A DNA stretch of 64,000 nucleotides from assembly GCF_020966755.1 (NCBI RefSeq), contig NZ_JAJKFT010000004.1, forward strand, positions 1,550,001 to 1,614,000, read 5' to 3'. Source of the stretch: Blastopirellula sediminis (GTDB lineage Bacteria; Planctomycetota; Planctomycetia; Pirellulales; Pirellulaceae). Shown piece after piece: positions 44,968 to 54,325 of this stretch. Positions within the stretch are counted from its first letter, which is position 1, and the number at the start of each line of letters is the position of its first letter. The notes under the pieces are model-generated. The model was not told where the DNA came from. It saw only the letters and a list, made by a program, of their open reading frames with translations, and made no database searches. Both the position numbers and the translations under genes were made by a program.

Positions 44968-46614
44968 CTAGTTTCCGGTCGGCAGCGGTAGCGAGATTCC
45001 CTGTTTCTGCAGTTTCTCGCGCACGAACTGGATGTTCTGGTATTCCGAGATGGTGATGGGACCGGTATAGACCTCGCTTTGCATCTTGCGGGGCGGATAC
45101 TGGACGTAGGTCTTCATCAGCTTCGCGACCTCATCATTGAACGTCACCAACGTCCAAGTACGTTCGGTGTAGTTGTTCATGAATATGTCGTAGCGCTCTT
45201 GCGGATCTTGCCAGAGGTCAAAGACTTGCGGAACGGTAGCGACGTACTTCTGGGCGCCTTTCCAACCGAGGTTGGAATCGACCGCCAAACCGCCGGTCGA
45301 CTGGCCGTCGTCGCCGCGGAGATTGAAGACCGCTTTGTAGTTGCCGGCTCGGGCGGCGCCAGGGGTAAGTTCATTCTCGGTGAAGTAGAACCACGACTTG
45401 CGTGCGCACTTGCCGGTTCCGGTCAAAAGCGGCGTCATATCGTAACTGTCGAAAATCATCGGTTGACCTTCGCGGTCTTTCTCCGGCAGTTTCACATCAG
45501 CGACGGCGGCGAACGTCGCCATCAGGTCGAGACCGCCGACGATGTCGTGATTGCGGACGCCAGGTTTGATCTTGCCGGGCCAAATGGCGATCGCCGGAAC
45601 GCGGCTGCCCCCTTCGCGAACGGTACCCTTGGTGCCGCGGAACGGCGTGTAGCCGGCGTCGGGATAGACGTCTTGCCAGGCGCCATTATCGGTGGTGTAG
45701 AAGACGAGCGTGTCTTGGTCGAGATTCAGCTCTTTGAGCTTGTCCATGACGTGGCCGATGCGAGCGTCGAGTTCAACGAGCGAGTCGGCGTACTTCGACT
45801 TCGAAAGCGATTTGTGCACGTACTCGGGGGCGGGAAGGTTCGGCTGGTGGACCTTCATGAAGTTGATGTTAATGAAGAAGGGAGTTTCCGGGTGCTTCGC
45901 CGCGTCTTCCAGAAACTTCAGGCCGGACTCTTCCACGTACTTGTCGAGGAAGGGAATGCCGACCACTCCTTTATCCGGTGTGTCGACGTACTGGCCATTG
46001 ACCTTCCAGTCTTCTTTGGGAGGTTGGCCCGCATTGCCCGAAAGCGAACCTTTGGTCACCTTGGCGAACATGTCGCGCAATTCCGCGGGCATATCGGGAA
46101 ACCAGGTCGGATCGCCGTAGGTATACGCGTTGCAGTGATAGAGGAAGCAATGCTCCATCACGTCATACCCTTGGGCGTTCGGCAGCGCGTAGTCCGATTC
46201 GCCCAGGTGCCACTTGCCGGTGAAGTAGGTCTTGTAGCCGGCCGCTTTCAGCACCGAGCCCAAGGTCCACTCCGCGGCTGGCAAGCCGCCTCCTTGTCCC
46301 TGGAAAGCGACGGTGGTCATACCGCTGCGATTCGGGATGCGACCGGTTTGCATCGCGGCGCGACCCGGCGTGCAGCTCGGCTGGGCGTAGAACGAGAAGA
46401 AGGTCATCCCTTGCGCCGCCATTTGATCGATGTTCGGCGTCGGCATACCGCGTCCTTCGCCGCCGCCGTACGGACCAAGATCTCCGTAGCCCGTGTCATC
46501 AGAAACGATGAACAGAATGTTGGGCTTCTTCGCTACGGCTGCCGCGCAAAGGCTAAGTAGCAGCGCTCCTGCGAATACAAACGTAGCGAGACGTAATACT
46601 TGGGGTGACTTCAT
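44968..46614 (-). CDS. secreted arylsulfatase-like sulfatase
   Basis: This protein of 548 residues starts at ATG 46614, after GGGAGC, and opens with a signal peptide (MKSPQVLRLATFVFAGALLL); a longer frame reaches 46680 but has no leader. The N-terminal PNILFIVSDDTGYGDLG block gives metal ligands, and the sulfatase signature is PSCTPGRAAM with formylglycine site C81 and R85. GKWHLGES follows. The length and C-terminal Trp-rich region match the arylsulfatase A-type group. It should cleave sulfated polysaccharide in the periplasm or outside. It is one of three sulfatases in the window. Confidence 0.93.
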   Translation of the reverse strand: MKSPQVLRLATFVFAGALLLSLCAAAVAKKPNILFIVSDDTGYGDLGPYGGGEGRGMPTPNIDQMAAQGMTFFSFYAQPSCTPGRAAMQTGRIPNRSGMTTVAFQGQGGGLPAAEWTLGSVLKAAGYKTYFTGKWHLGESDYALPNAQGYDVMEHCFLYHCNAYTYGDPTWFPDMPAELRDMFAKVTKGSLSGNAGQPPKEDWKVNGQYVDTPDKGVVGIPFLDKYVEESGLKFLEDAAKHPETPFFININFMKVHQPNLPAPEYVHKSLSKSKYADSLVELDARIGHVMDKLKELNLDQDTLVFYTTDNGAWQDVYPDAGYTPFRGTKGTVREGGSRVPAIAIWPGKIKPGVRNHDIVGGLDLMATFAAVADVKLPEKDREGQPMIFDSYDMTPLLTGTGKCARKSWFYFTENELTPGAARAGNYKAVFNLRGDDGQSTGGLAVDSNLGWKGAQKYVATVPQVFDLWQDPQERYDIFMNNYTERTWTLVTFNDEVAKLMKTYVQYPPRKMQSEVYTGPITISEYQNIQFVREKLQKQGISLPLPTGN

Positions 46615-46739
46615 GACAAATGCTCCCAATCCTCGGTGAAAAACAAATGTGCCAAATTCGGGGTCGCAACCGTGGCGCACGCTAATCTGGGGCAGGGGCG
46701 TTTTGCGGCAATCGGCTGCGGACTGGTTGGAAAGGGCAA

Positions 46740-46943
46740 GTGAAGAGACCGCGAGGGAAGAAGAGGCGACTCGCGCTTCTCGCTCTGGGAATTGCTCCGC
46801 TTGCGGTGTTGCTGCTCACGACTTTGGGCCATCGCTGGCCAAGAATCCAGTTAGAAAGTCGCCCCGTCATAACCATGCCCAAGGATGACGTAGCCGCCGC
46901 CGAAGGTAGCGGCTCAGGCGTTACATGTGGTATACCCCGCTAA
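46740..46943 (+). CDS. possible small membrane protein (67 residues)
   Basis: A 67-codon frame begins at GTG 46740 directly after a GGAAAGG site. The product has a basic start (KRPRGKKRRL), one strong membrane segment (LALLALGIAPLAVLLLTTL) and a short hydrophilic tail. The composition is plausible for a small membrane peptide, but with no homologue in mind this is a weak call; a non-coding stretch is possible. Confidence 0.35.
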   Translation: MKRPRGKKRRLALLALGIAPLAVLLLTTLGHRWPRIQLESRPVITMPKDDVAAAEGSGSGVTCGIPR

Positions 46944-47416
46944 TCGTAGGGATGCAAACGGAGCGGGTCATTCCGTTGAGAAAATCGGATGAAGTTTCGC
47001 GAGTTTTTACTTCAACGCGCGGCGTTTGCACGGTTCGCGAAGTTCAACAAGAGGCCAATACTCGATTCAACCAGCGTTCACGAGCTTTCGCTCGTTTAAC
47101 GCCTGGTGAAAGCGATTTGCGCAGATTCGGCGGCGAATGCATTGCAGTCGCCGATTGCAATGTGGAGTTGTGCGAAGCCATTGACACCCGGTCCGCGAAA
47201 GGGGGACAATTCAAGTAGCGACGCATGACGAGTCAGCGCGGAAACGCCGACTTGATTGCAAGCGATCCCCCGCCGGTTTTGATCCCCATCAAAGCTGCCG
47301 CCGGCCATGTTGAGACCGTTTTGGCAAGTTGCGAGCCATCGCGAATGACTTCCAAACGCCATCGCCGCTCTATCCATTCCAAATCTTGAATCTGTTGCGA
47401 AAGGAGAGATGCGATC
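46944..47416. other. intergenic region, no convincing gene
   Basis: About 470 bp. A 97-codon frame from 46925 to 47218 is open, but its product has no clear features. No repeat, RNA or promoter stands out. Confidence 0.5.
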
Positions 47417-47752
47417 ATGTCCATCAACACCCAAATTCCGCAGACCGAATGGAGCGAATTTTTCGTCGCATTTTCCAACGGCAACCAAGGACGTGAAGTG
47501 ACCCTAGAAGTCTTTTCCGTCGAGGAAGGCGCCGAAGGGCAAGCGCGGCAAGGGAAACTCCTCGCCTTGGATTACGATTCGCCGGAGAAGGGGAATCGGC
47601 TCATGCTGACTACCGGTGAGGGGGAAGTCGAGTATTCGCACACGGTCGACGCCCCGGTCGAAGTGATGCGGGCGCAAGAAGACGACGGCGAAATCGAAGC
47701 GCTCGAAATCATCGACCAGCAGGGAGTGAGAACGATTCTATCGCTGAAGTAG
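47417..47752 (+). CDS. small DUF5335-like protein
   Basis: This 111-residue acidic, soluble protein resembles DUF5335, with an N-terminal IPQTEWSEFFVAFSN, then REVTLEVFSVEEG and a beta-rich rest that ends in a hydrophobic ILSLK. The function of the family is unknown. The start ATG at 47417 has GAAAGGAG about 10 nt upstream. It lies 69 bp before the SpoIIAA-like gene on the same strand. Confidence 0.75.
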   Translation: MSINTQIPQTEWSEFFVAFSNGNQGREVTLEVFSVEEGAEGQARQGKLLALDYDSPEKGNRLMLTTGEGEVEYSHTVDAPVEVMRAQEDDGEIEALEIIDQQGVRTILSLK

Positions 47753-47821
47753 GTTCGCGATCGCAACCAACCGAACAGGCCAACGATTCAACGCCATTCT
47801 TTACGACACGGGAGACTCAAC

Positions 47822-48184
47822 ATGGAAAGTACTTTGGACATCGTCGAAGTCGGCAAGCTGGTGCACGTCAAAGCGACCGGCAAGCTGACCAAAGAGTCGT
47901 ATGAGGTGTTCGTGCCGGTGATCGAGAAGCAGATTGCGGAGCATGGCAAGCTGCGGATCTTGTTCGAGATGCATGATTTCCACGGCTGGACGATGAGCGC
48001 CGCGTGGGAAGACATGAAGTTCGACTACAAACACTGGAACGACATCGAACGGCTGGCGATCGTCGGTGAGTCAAAGTGGGAAGAAGGAATGGCGAGCTTC
48101 TGCAAGCCGTTTACCGGCGCAAAGGTCAAGTACTTTGATCATACGAAGCTGGACGAAGCGAAAGCCTGGTTGGCGGAAGAGTAG
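47822..48184 (+). CDS. SpoIIAA-like (STAS-fold) protein
   Basis: This 120-residue protein matches the SpoIIAA-like family (PF11964): MESTLDIVEVGKLVHVKATG at the start, a helix with ESYEVFVPVIEKQI, then ILFEMHDFHGWTMSAAW. The STAS fold could bind a lipid or a partner. No phosphorylatable Ser typical of anti-sigma antagonists is obvious. It follows the DUF5335-like gene, so they may be stress-linked, although this is inference. Confidence 0.85.
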   Translation: MESTLDIVEVGKLVHVKATGKLTKESYEVFVPVIEKQIAEHGKLRILFEMHDFHGWTMSAAWEDMKFDYKHWNDIERLAIVGESKWEEGMASFCKPFTGAKVKYFDHTKLDEAKAWLAEE

Positions 48185-48280
48185 CCCGTAGGAAGGATTA
48201 GGGCTGGCCGCACTTGCCCATGGAATTGCGGTCGGAACGGTTCCGGCAGGCACGGCTTGCCCTGCATTCTGGCTCCCCCT

Positions 48281-48309
48281 TTGACTCGGGGGAGCGGGGC
48301 CTTTAAAAT
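48281..48309 (+). promoter_or_regulatory. sigma-70-type promoter of the SRP RNA
   Basis: TTGACT (48281-48286) and TAAAAT (48304-48309) are separated by exactly 17 bp, predicting a start near 48316, at the 5' end of the SRP RNA. Confidence 0.75.
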
Positions 48310-48315
48310 GGCACG

Positions 48316-48436
48316 TTCCACTTCACTGTCGAAGAGCGACCCTCGCAGAGGGGAACCGGGAACCTGGTCAGGTCTTAACTGAAGCAGCCATAACCGGGGT
48401 ACTCTGGTGCGGGGGTCACTCCTCGACAGTGGAATG
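48316..48436 (+). ncRNA. ffs: bacterial SRP RNA (4.5S type)
   Basis: The core GGTCAGGTC ... GAAGCAGCC is the helix-8 motif that binds Ffh, and the ends close through TGTCGA near 48327-48332 pairing with TCGACA at 48423-48428. A promoter with 17-bp spacing precedes it, and dnaX follows. The apical loop between GGTC and GAAGCAG is TTAACT, a URRC-type loop, where most bacteria have CGGAAG. The RNA ends are approximate. Confidence 0.9.
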
Positions 48437-48560
48437 CTCCTTAGTGGGCAGGACCGGCGGTCAGATGGTACCATGCATGCAATTCTGTCGCATGTGGTTT
48501 GCCGGATCGCCAGGCGGAGCCGCTAAGCGACTCTCCCTCCTCTAAACCGGCCGCGAGACG

Positions 48561-50390
48561 ATGACGGACGAAGGAATCGAAAACGCCGAGCCTTCAGGCG
48601 CCCATGACCAATATGTGGTCGTCGCTCGCCGATATCGCCCCCAGTCGTTTGAGGAACTGGTCGGTCAGCATCAGGTCGCTCAAGCGCTGAAAAACGCCAT
48701 CGAGCGCGGACGCGTCGGACACGCTTACCTGTTCACCGGAGCCCGCGGGGTCGGAAAGACCTCTTCGGCCCGTATTTTGGCCAAAGCGCTGAACTGCCAG
48801 AAAGGGCCGACGGCGACTCCTTGCAACGAGTGCGACATCTGCCGCAGCGTGACGGTTGGCGAAGATGTCGACGTGCTCGAAATCGACGGCGCCAGCAACC
48901 GCGGTATCGAAGAAATTCGGCAGTTGCGGTCGAACGTCAACATCCGCCCGAGCCGCGCCCGCTTCAAGATTTACATCATCGACGAAGTCCACATGTTCAC
49001 CAAAGAGGCTTTCAACGCCCTGTTGAAGACCTTGGAGGAGCCGCCGGAGCATGTGAAGTTCATCTTCTGCACGACCGACCCCGAAAAGATCCCGATCACC
49101 GTCCTTTCGCGCTGCCAGAGGTTCGACTTCGGCGGCATTCGGATGGACGAAATCGTCGGCCGGTTGGCCTACATCGTCGAAAACGAAGGGGTAAAAGCGG
49201 AGCAGGAAGCGCTCCGGCTGTTAGCTCGCAAAGCGAATGGTTCGATGCGCGACAGCCAGTCGCTGCTGGAACAGCTGTTGGCGTTCGGCGGGAAGGAAAT
49301 CACGGTCGCCGACGTCAATCAGATGTTGGGCGCCGCGGGCAGTGAGCAAATTGCCGTGATCATGAGCGGGCTGGCGGCTCGCGACGCGGCGGCAGTGCTG
49401 GGACAGTTTGATCACGCACTAACCCGCGGCATCGACCCGGGGCAGCTGATCGAGCAGTTGCTCGGCTTTTTCCGAGACATGATGACGCTGGTCGTTGGCG
49501 CCGACGCGTCGCTGCTGCAGACCGTTTTGCCCGCCGACGCCGAGAATATCGCCGCGGTCGCCAAGAACTATGGCCTGGCAAATGTCATGGCGGCGGTGCA
49601 GATTCTGGACGATGCTCTCGTCCGGATGCAGCGTTCGGCCCATGCCCGAATTCTGGCCGAAATGGCCCTGGTCCGGGTCTGCCAACTTGAGGACCTCCAG
49701 AGTGTCGCCGACCTGGTGGAGACCATCCGCTCGGGAAAGCCGCTGCCGGCTCGGCCGGCAATTCAGGTGGTCGCGGGGACCGTGGCGGCGCCGCAAATCG
49801 CCCCCCAGGCGATTCCTCAAGCGGCCACAGTGGTCGCCGAACGACCAGCTGAGTCGTCGATCAATCAGGCGACGGTGATTGCTCCGAGCCGCCCAAGCGC
49901 ACCAGAAGTCCTACCGCCAGCAGGCGAAGAAGAGCCAGAATCGCCGCCAGAGGCCCAGAAACCTAAGGGTGGGATCGCGTTAACTGATTCGTCTGCGAAA
50001 AATATCTGGGACCGAATTCTGTCAGATATGTCGGATCTAGTAGGGGAGTATGCTCGCCCTTACAAATCGGTAGCAACTTCTGGGCCAAACCGACTAGTCG
50101 TCTCATTTTCTGCAGCGTATAATACGCAGGTCGAGTTCTTGCGACGGCCGGCGGCGAAAGCCCGGCTGGAAGGAATGCTGACCGAAATGGTCGGCGATTC
50201 GGTTTCGTTAGAGTTTCGCCTGCTGGACGATGTTCCTGCAGCGGCCTCGCCAGAACCGCCGAAGAAAAGTGGCCCCTCAACGGGTCAGATGATTCGAAAA
50301 GTGCAGCAGAACCAATTGGTTCAGCAGGCGATTGAGATGTTCGGAGCGGAAGTCACCAGCGTCCGAGCGCCCGAGTCGGGAGGTTCTTAG
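48561..50390 (+). CDS. dnaX: DNA polymerase III subunits gamma and tau
   Basis: This 609-residue protein is the clamp-loader ATPase. It has RRYRPQSFEELVGQHQVAQA, Walker A GARGVGKTS, the zinc cysteines in LNCQKGPTATPCNECDIC and Walker B IIDEVHMFTKEAF (DEVH). The C-terminal half (after about residue 380) is Pro- and Ala-rich and ends in a tau-like tail; no obvious slippery A6 site for a programmed frameshift was seen, so only the full-length form may exist. The arrangement SRP RNA, dnaX, ybaB, recR is common in bacteria. Confidence 0.95.
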   Translation: MTDEGIENAEPSGAHDQYVVVARRYRPQSFEELVGQHQVAQALKNAIERGRVGHAYLFTGARGVGKTSSARILAKALNCQKGPTATPCNECDICRSVTVGEDVDVLEIDGASNRGIEEIRQLRSNVNIRPSRARFKIYIIDEVHMFTKEAFNALLKTLEEPPEHVKFIFCTTDPEKIPITVLSRCQRFDFGGIRMDEIVGRLAYIVENEGVKAEQEALRLLARKANGSMRDSQSLLEQLLAFGGKEITVADVNQMLGAAGSEQIAVIMSGLAARDAAAVLGQFDHALTRGIDPGQLIEQLLGFFRDMMTLVVGADASLLQTVLPADAENIAAVAKNYGLANVMAAVQILDDALVRMQRSAHARILAEMALVRVCQLEDLQSVADLVETIRSGKPLPARPAIQVVAGTVAAPQIAPQAIPQAATVVAERPAESSINQATVIAPSRPSAPEVLPPAGEEEPESPPEAQKPKGGIALTDSSAKNIWDRILSDMSDLVGEYARPYKSVATSGPNRLVVSFSAAYNTQVEFLRRPAAKARLEGMLTEMVGDSVSLEFRLLDDVPAAASPEPPKKSGPSTGQMIRKVQQNQLVQQAIEMFGAEVTSVRAPESGGS

Positions 50391-50438
50391 CCGCCTGGCT
50401 GAACGCTGCAGCACTTTCCTCAATCAAGGAGAAAAGCG

Positions 50439-50801
50439 GTGTTCAATCTCGGCAATCTCGGCAACATCGCCAATATGCTACGTAGCGCCCAGGAAATGGG
50501 CGCCAAGGTGCAAGGTTTGCAGGAAGAGCTACGAGCGAAGCGCGTCACCGGCACGGCCGGCGGCGGCATGGTCGAGGTCGAAATGACCGGAACCGGCGAA
50601 ATGCTCTCGCTGCGAATCGATCCTGATCTCGTCGCCCGCGGCGAGAGAGAAATCATCGAAGACTTGGTCCCCGCCGCTGTGAACCAGGCCAGTATGAAGG
50701 CGAAGCAATTGCACGCCGAAATGATGAAGGAACTGACCGGCAGCATGAACGTCCCCGGTTTGGACGAAGCCCTGTCCAAAGTGACCGGGGGAAGCAAGTA
50801 G
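50439..50801 (+). CDS. ybaB: YbaB/EbfC nucleoid-associated protein
   Basis: This 120-residue protein begins at GTG 50439, preceded by AGGAG at 50426-50430. The N-terminal helix [20 protein letters not shown] and the core [18 protein letters not shown] are typical of the YbaB/EbfC family, a dimer that binds DNA with little sequence preference. It sits between dnaX and recR, as in many bacteria, which fits a role in replication or repair. The stop lies 31 bp before recR. Confidence 0.93.
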   Translation: MFNLGNLGNIANMLRSAQEMGAKVQGLQEELRAKRVTGTAGGGMVEVEMTGTGEMLSLRIDPDLVARGEREIIEDLVPAAVNQASMKAKQLHAEMMKELTGSMNVPGLDEALSKVTGGSK

Positions 50802-50832
50802 GAATACTCGCCTAGGTGAACGGACGCCCCTG

Positions 50833-51432
50833 ATGGTTCAAACGACAGATTCAGTAACGCGCTTGGTGGACGAATTCGCCAAGCTTCCGGGTATCGGACG
50901 CAAAAGCGCCGAGCGGCTCGCGTATCACATTCTGCGCGTGCACGAGTCGGAAGCGATGGCGCTTGCCGATGCGATCCGCACCGTTAAACAAAACGTTCGC
51001 TATTGCTCTCAATGTTTTAACCTGGCGGAATCCGAACTTTGTTCGATCTGTCAGGACCCGCGTCGCGACAAGACGCTGCTCTGCATCGTCGAACAGCCGC
51101 GCGACTTGATGGCGATTGAACAATCGGGCATGTATCCCGGCTTGTATCACGTCTTGCTGGGACGCATCGCTCCCTTGGAAGGAATCGGTCCTGATCAACT
51201 GACGATCGACGCGCTGGTCGATCGGGTACGAGCCGGTTCCTTTCGCGAGATCATCATGGCGACCAATCCCACCACTGAAGGGGATGGGACGGCGCTGCAT
51301 ATCTCGAACCTTTTGTCCGAGCTGCCCGTAACGTTAACGCGACTTGCGCGCGGGATCACGACCGGCAGCATCCTGGAGTTTACGAACAAAGAGATTTTGG
51401 CCGACGCGCTTTCCGGACGTCAAAAGCTATAA
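50833..51432 (+). CDS. recR: recombination mediator RecR
   Basis: This 199-residue protein acts in the RecFOR pathway of gap repair. It has a helix-hairpin-helix N-terminus ([15 protein letters not shown]), the four-cysteine zinc finger with CSQCFNL and CSICQDP, and a TOPRIM domain beginning [16 protein letters not shown] Walker-like [12 protein letters not shown] is seen later. It starts at an ATG at 50833 and is followed after 43 bp by rpoN. Confidence 0.95.
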   Translation: MVQTTDSVTRLVDEFAKLPGIGRKSAERLAYHILRVHESEAMALADAIRTVKQNVRYCSQCFNLAESELCSICQDPRRDKTLLCIVEQPRDLMAIEQSGMYPGLYHVLLGRIAPLEGIGPDQLTIDALVDRVRAGSFREIIMATNPTTEGDGTALHISNLLSELPVTLTRLARGITTGSILEFTNKEILADALSGRQKL

Positions 51433-51475
51433 TTCACGTTGTTCATCCCGCTACTCTTGAAACCTAGAAATTCCT

Positions 51476-52972
51476 ATGCGACTTTCGCTTGGTCTCGAAC
51501 AGAAGCTGGTCCAGAAGCAAGTTCTGGCGCCCAGGATGATCCAGTCGATGGAGATCCTGCAGCTGCCCGTCATGGCGCTGCAAGAGAAGATCGAACAGGA
51601 GATGAACGAAAATCCGTTGCTCGAAATTCAAGAGGTCGAGCCGGACGGCATCCCGGATGGGATGGACGATTCGTTAGATAAGTCCGACAACGATTCGATC
51701 GCCGATACCGAAAAAGAATTCGTCGTCGACGAAAACAAAGACAACGCCGACGACTTTGAACGTCTGCTCGATCTCGACAACGAATATCCCGATACGTTTG
51801 AGGATCGCCCGCAACGTTCGCTCAACCAGATGGAAGACGACGCCAATCGCAAGCATGACGCGTTGGCGAACGTCGCATCGCGAGTGGAAACGCTGCAGGA
51901 TCATCTTGATACGCAGCTTGGCGAACTGAACATTGAGCCGGAACTGCTCGAATTGGCGATGCGAATCATCTCGTCGCTCGATTCCAACGGCTATCTGACG
52001 ACTTCGCTCGAAGATCTGCTCCCTCCTGACTCTACCGAAGAAGTGCTGGCGCATGCCCGCGAAGCGCTGGCGATTGTGCAAGCGCTCGAACCGGCCGGCG
52101 TCGGCGCTCGCGATCTCCGCGAATGCTTGCTGCTGCAACTCGATCCGTCGCAACCTTATTTCGACGAATTGCGGACGTTGATCAGCAATCACCTCGAAGA
52201 TTTGTGCGAAAATCGCCTGCCGCTGATTCAGAAGAAGACCGGCTATTCGATCGACCTGATCCAGGACGCGTGGTCGGAACTGCGAAAGCTGAATCCGAAG
52301 CCGGGCGCCGCCTACAAAGACGACTTCATTCCGAACGTCGTGCCGGACCTGACGCTCGAAATCAGTGATGACGGCGAATATGGAGTGCGGACCGAAGATG
52401 GCGACGTGCCGCAACTGCGGATCAGCAATTACTATCGCAAACGTTTGATGGATCCGACGGCAACGGCCGAAGAGAAAGAGTTTATCAAGCGGAAGATTAA
52501 CGCCGCTCAGTGGCTGATCGATTCGATCAATCAGCGCAAAAACACGCTGGCCCGCGTCGCCCAGGCGATCGTTGACCACCAGCACGATTTCATCGAAAAG
52601 GGGCCCGAGTACATCGAGCCGCTGAAGATGCAGCAGATCGCCGACAAGGTGGGAGTCCACGTGACGACCGTCAGTCGCGCCGTCGACGACAAGTGGATTC
52701 AAACTCCTCGCGGCATTTTCCCGCTCAAGCGATTCTTCGCCGGCGGTACGACGAACGAAGCCGGGGACGAAGTGACCTGGGATGCGATCCGTCTGAAGCT
52801 GCAAGAGATCATCGACAGCGAAGACAAGGCGAAGCCCCACAGCGACGACGAACTCGTGACGCTCCTCAAAAACGAAGGGTTGAACGTCGCTCGCCGTACC
52901 GTCACCAAGTATCGCAAGAAGATGGGAATCCCCAGCTCGCGTCAGCGGCGCGATTGGTCGAAGAAGGGGTAA
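51476..52972 (+). CDS. rpoN: RNA polymerase sigma-54 factor
   Basis: This 498-residue protein has all three sigma-54 regions: the glutamine-rich region I (LEQKLVQKQVLAPRMIQSME and following LQLPVMALQE), an acidic region II, a core-binding domain and, at the C-terminus, the RpoN box RRTVTKYRKKMGIPSSRQRR, which reads the -24 element. It directly follows recR. It should work with the NtrC-like activator at 1.5-2.9 kb, and the -24/-12 match upstream of dabA would be its target; this is inference. Confidence 0.96.
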   Translation: MRLSLGLEQKLVQKQVLAPRMIQSMEILQLPVMALQEKIEQEMNENPLLEIQEVEPDGIPDGMDDSLDKSDNDSIADTEKEFVVDENKDNADDFERLLDLDNEYPDTFEDRPQRSLNQMEDDANRKHDALANVASRVETLQDHLDTQLGELNIEPELLELAMRIISSLDSNGYLTTSLEDLLPPDSTEEVLAHAREALAIVQALEPAGVGARDLRECLLLQLDPSQPYFDELRTLISNHLEDLCENRLPLIQKKTGYSIDLIQDAWSELRKLNPKPGAAYKDDFIPNVVPDLTLEISDDGEYGVRTEDGDVPQLRISNYYRKRLMDPTATAEEKEFIKRKINAAQWLIDSINQRKNTLARVAQAIVDHQHDFIEKGPEYIEPLKMQQIADKVGVHVTTVSRAVDDKWIQTPRGIFPLKRFFAGGTTNEAGDEVTWDAIRLKLQEIIDSEDKAKPHSDDELVTLLKNEGLNVARRTVTKYRKKMGIPSSRQRRDWSKKG

Positions 52973-52999
52973 GAGTTCGATCGGTTAGCCGCGCTCGCT

Positions 53000-54097
53000 T
53001 TACTCGCGCGGCTCGGCCGTCGAATCCGCACTCGCCATCATCTCTAACAACTCGCCAGCATAACGCTCGACGAGGCCAATCACTTCCGGCGTGGGATCGG
53101 TACGCGACATGAAGAGTCGGCGATAGACCGGCATGAGCGGGGTCGCCGCTAATTGTGCGGCCCGTCTGGGAGTCCAACCAGCAAGCTTTGCCGTCTGGCG
53201 GATCAAACCCATGCCAACGTCCATGCGCCCAAACGCAGCGACGTTCCAACCGGATTCAATGATTCGCCATGCCAAGGCCGATTGGAAGTCGGCGTCGGCC
53301 AGCAGTTCCGGACGCTCGCGTAGTCGTTCGGCAATGGCCTGCAGCACCTCAGCGAAACCAAGCGTGCTCCGATTGGAGAGGTTTTGTCCATGGACGCGGC
53401 GTTTGTAGAGCGGCTCGTCGATCACCACGAGGCCGGAGCGTGCAGCCAACGCCAGCAGAAAATGGAAGTCGGAGGCGACGATGAAATCTTCGCGCACGCC
53501 GCCGATCGCCTCCCAAGCGTCTCGTCGAAAGACAAGCCCAGGGTAACCCGCAGCGAACATTCCATGTCGCACGCATGTTGCGATCGCTTCGTCGCTGTTC
53601 AAACGGTACGTTCCTGCGGCGATCGGATTGCGTCGCCAACGGCGGTCTCGTAGGAAACGACCTTGGCCGATCGTGGCCGGCTTCTCCGGAGAATGCAGCA
53701 CGTTTCCTCGTGAGACGATGCAATCGGCCTGGGGATACAGGGAGATTGCCGTCAACGCTTTCTGCAAACGATCGGTGAGAAACAGATCGTCCTGGTCCAG
53801 GACGGCGATCCAGGGACTGTTTGCCGCTTTGATTCCCAGATTCGTCGGACGAGAGGGGCCTCCGCTGTTGTGCTCGGTCGAGAGAATCCGAACCGGCGAG
53901 CCGTTTTCGTCATTCCATCTGCGGACTTGCGCCAGGGAATCGTCCGAGGAGTGATCGTCGACGAGCACTATTTCTGTAGCGGGGGACGACTGATTCAGGA
54001 TCGACTGAAGCGTTTCAAGAACAAAAGGGGCGCCATTATAATGCGGCACAATCACCGAAATCGGTATCGCTGAGTCGTTTACGAATTTCTCAGACAT
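53000..54097 (-). CDS. family 2 glycosyltransferase
   Basis: This 365-residue GT-A protein has ISVIVPHYNGAPFVLETLQS at the N-terminus and the metal-binding D101-Q-D-D104 in AVLDQDDLFL. A VLVDDHSSDDS nucleotide-binding block is visible. It should add a sugar to a lipid-linked or surface glycan. There is no membrane segment, so it acts in the cytoplasm at the membrane. It is transcribed opposite to the rml genes but lies at the edge of the same polysaccharide island. The sugar is unknown. Confidence 0.9.
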   Translation of the reverse strand: MSEKFVNDSAIPISVIVPHYNGAPFVLETLQSILNQSSPATEIVLVDDHSSDDSLAQVRRWNDENGSPVRILSTEHNSGGPSRPTNLGIKAANSPWIAVLDQDDLFLTDRLQKALTAISLYPQADCIVSRGNVLHSPEKPATIGQGRFLRDRRWRRNPIAAGTYRLNSDEAIATCVRHGMFAAGYPGLVFRRDAWEAIGGVREDFIVASDFHFLLALAARSGLVVIDEPLYKRRVHGQNLSNRSTLGFAEVLQAIAERLRERPELLADADFQSALAWRIIESGWNVAAFGRMDVGMGLIRQTAKLAGWTPRRAAQLAATPLMPVYRRLFMSRTDPTPEVIGLVERYAGELLEMMASADSTAEPRE

Positions 54098-54325
54098 GCC
54101 GAAATGATCGATTAAGATTGAATTGTTATCAAAGAGTTAAGTCGGAGTGAAATCTGACGCTTTTCGCGCGGCATCCCGAATCGGCGCCCGGCGATCGGCC
54201 GAACGGCTGAGTATACTCGATCCCTTTCAGAGAGCGGCCGTTGTCGGGAAGAACTTCGCGAAATCTTCCCGGCGTCTCGCTTCACTCGACCTTGGAAACG
54301 CCTGACGGCGTCGCGCAACCGAAGC

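Noticed and set aside
45079-46560. A 493-codon plus-strand frame
   Set aside because: It is antisense to the sulfatase at 44968-46614, which has signal peptide and active-site motifs.
46925-47218. A 97-codon plus-strand frame
   Set aside because: No ribosome site, no features; composition is not convincing.
49990-50010. Programmed frameshift site in dnaX
   Set aside because: An A-rich stretch is present, but no A-AAA-AAG heptamer with a hairpin was found.
49963-50280. A 105-codon minus-strand frame in the dnaX tail
   Set aside because: Antisense to the AT-richer linker of dnaX; no domain or ribosome site.
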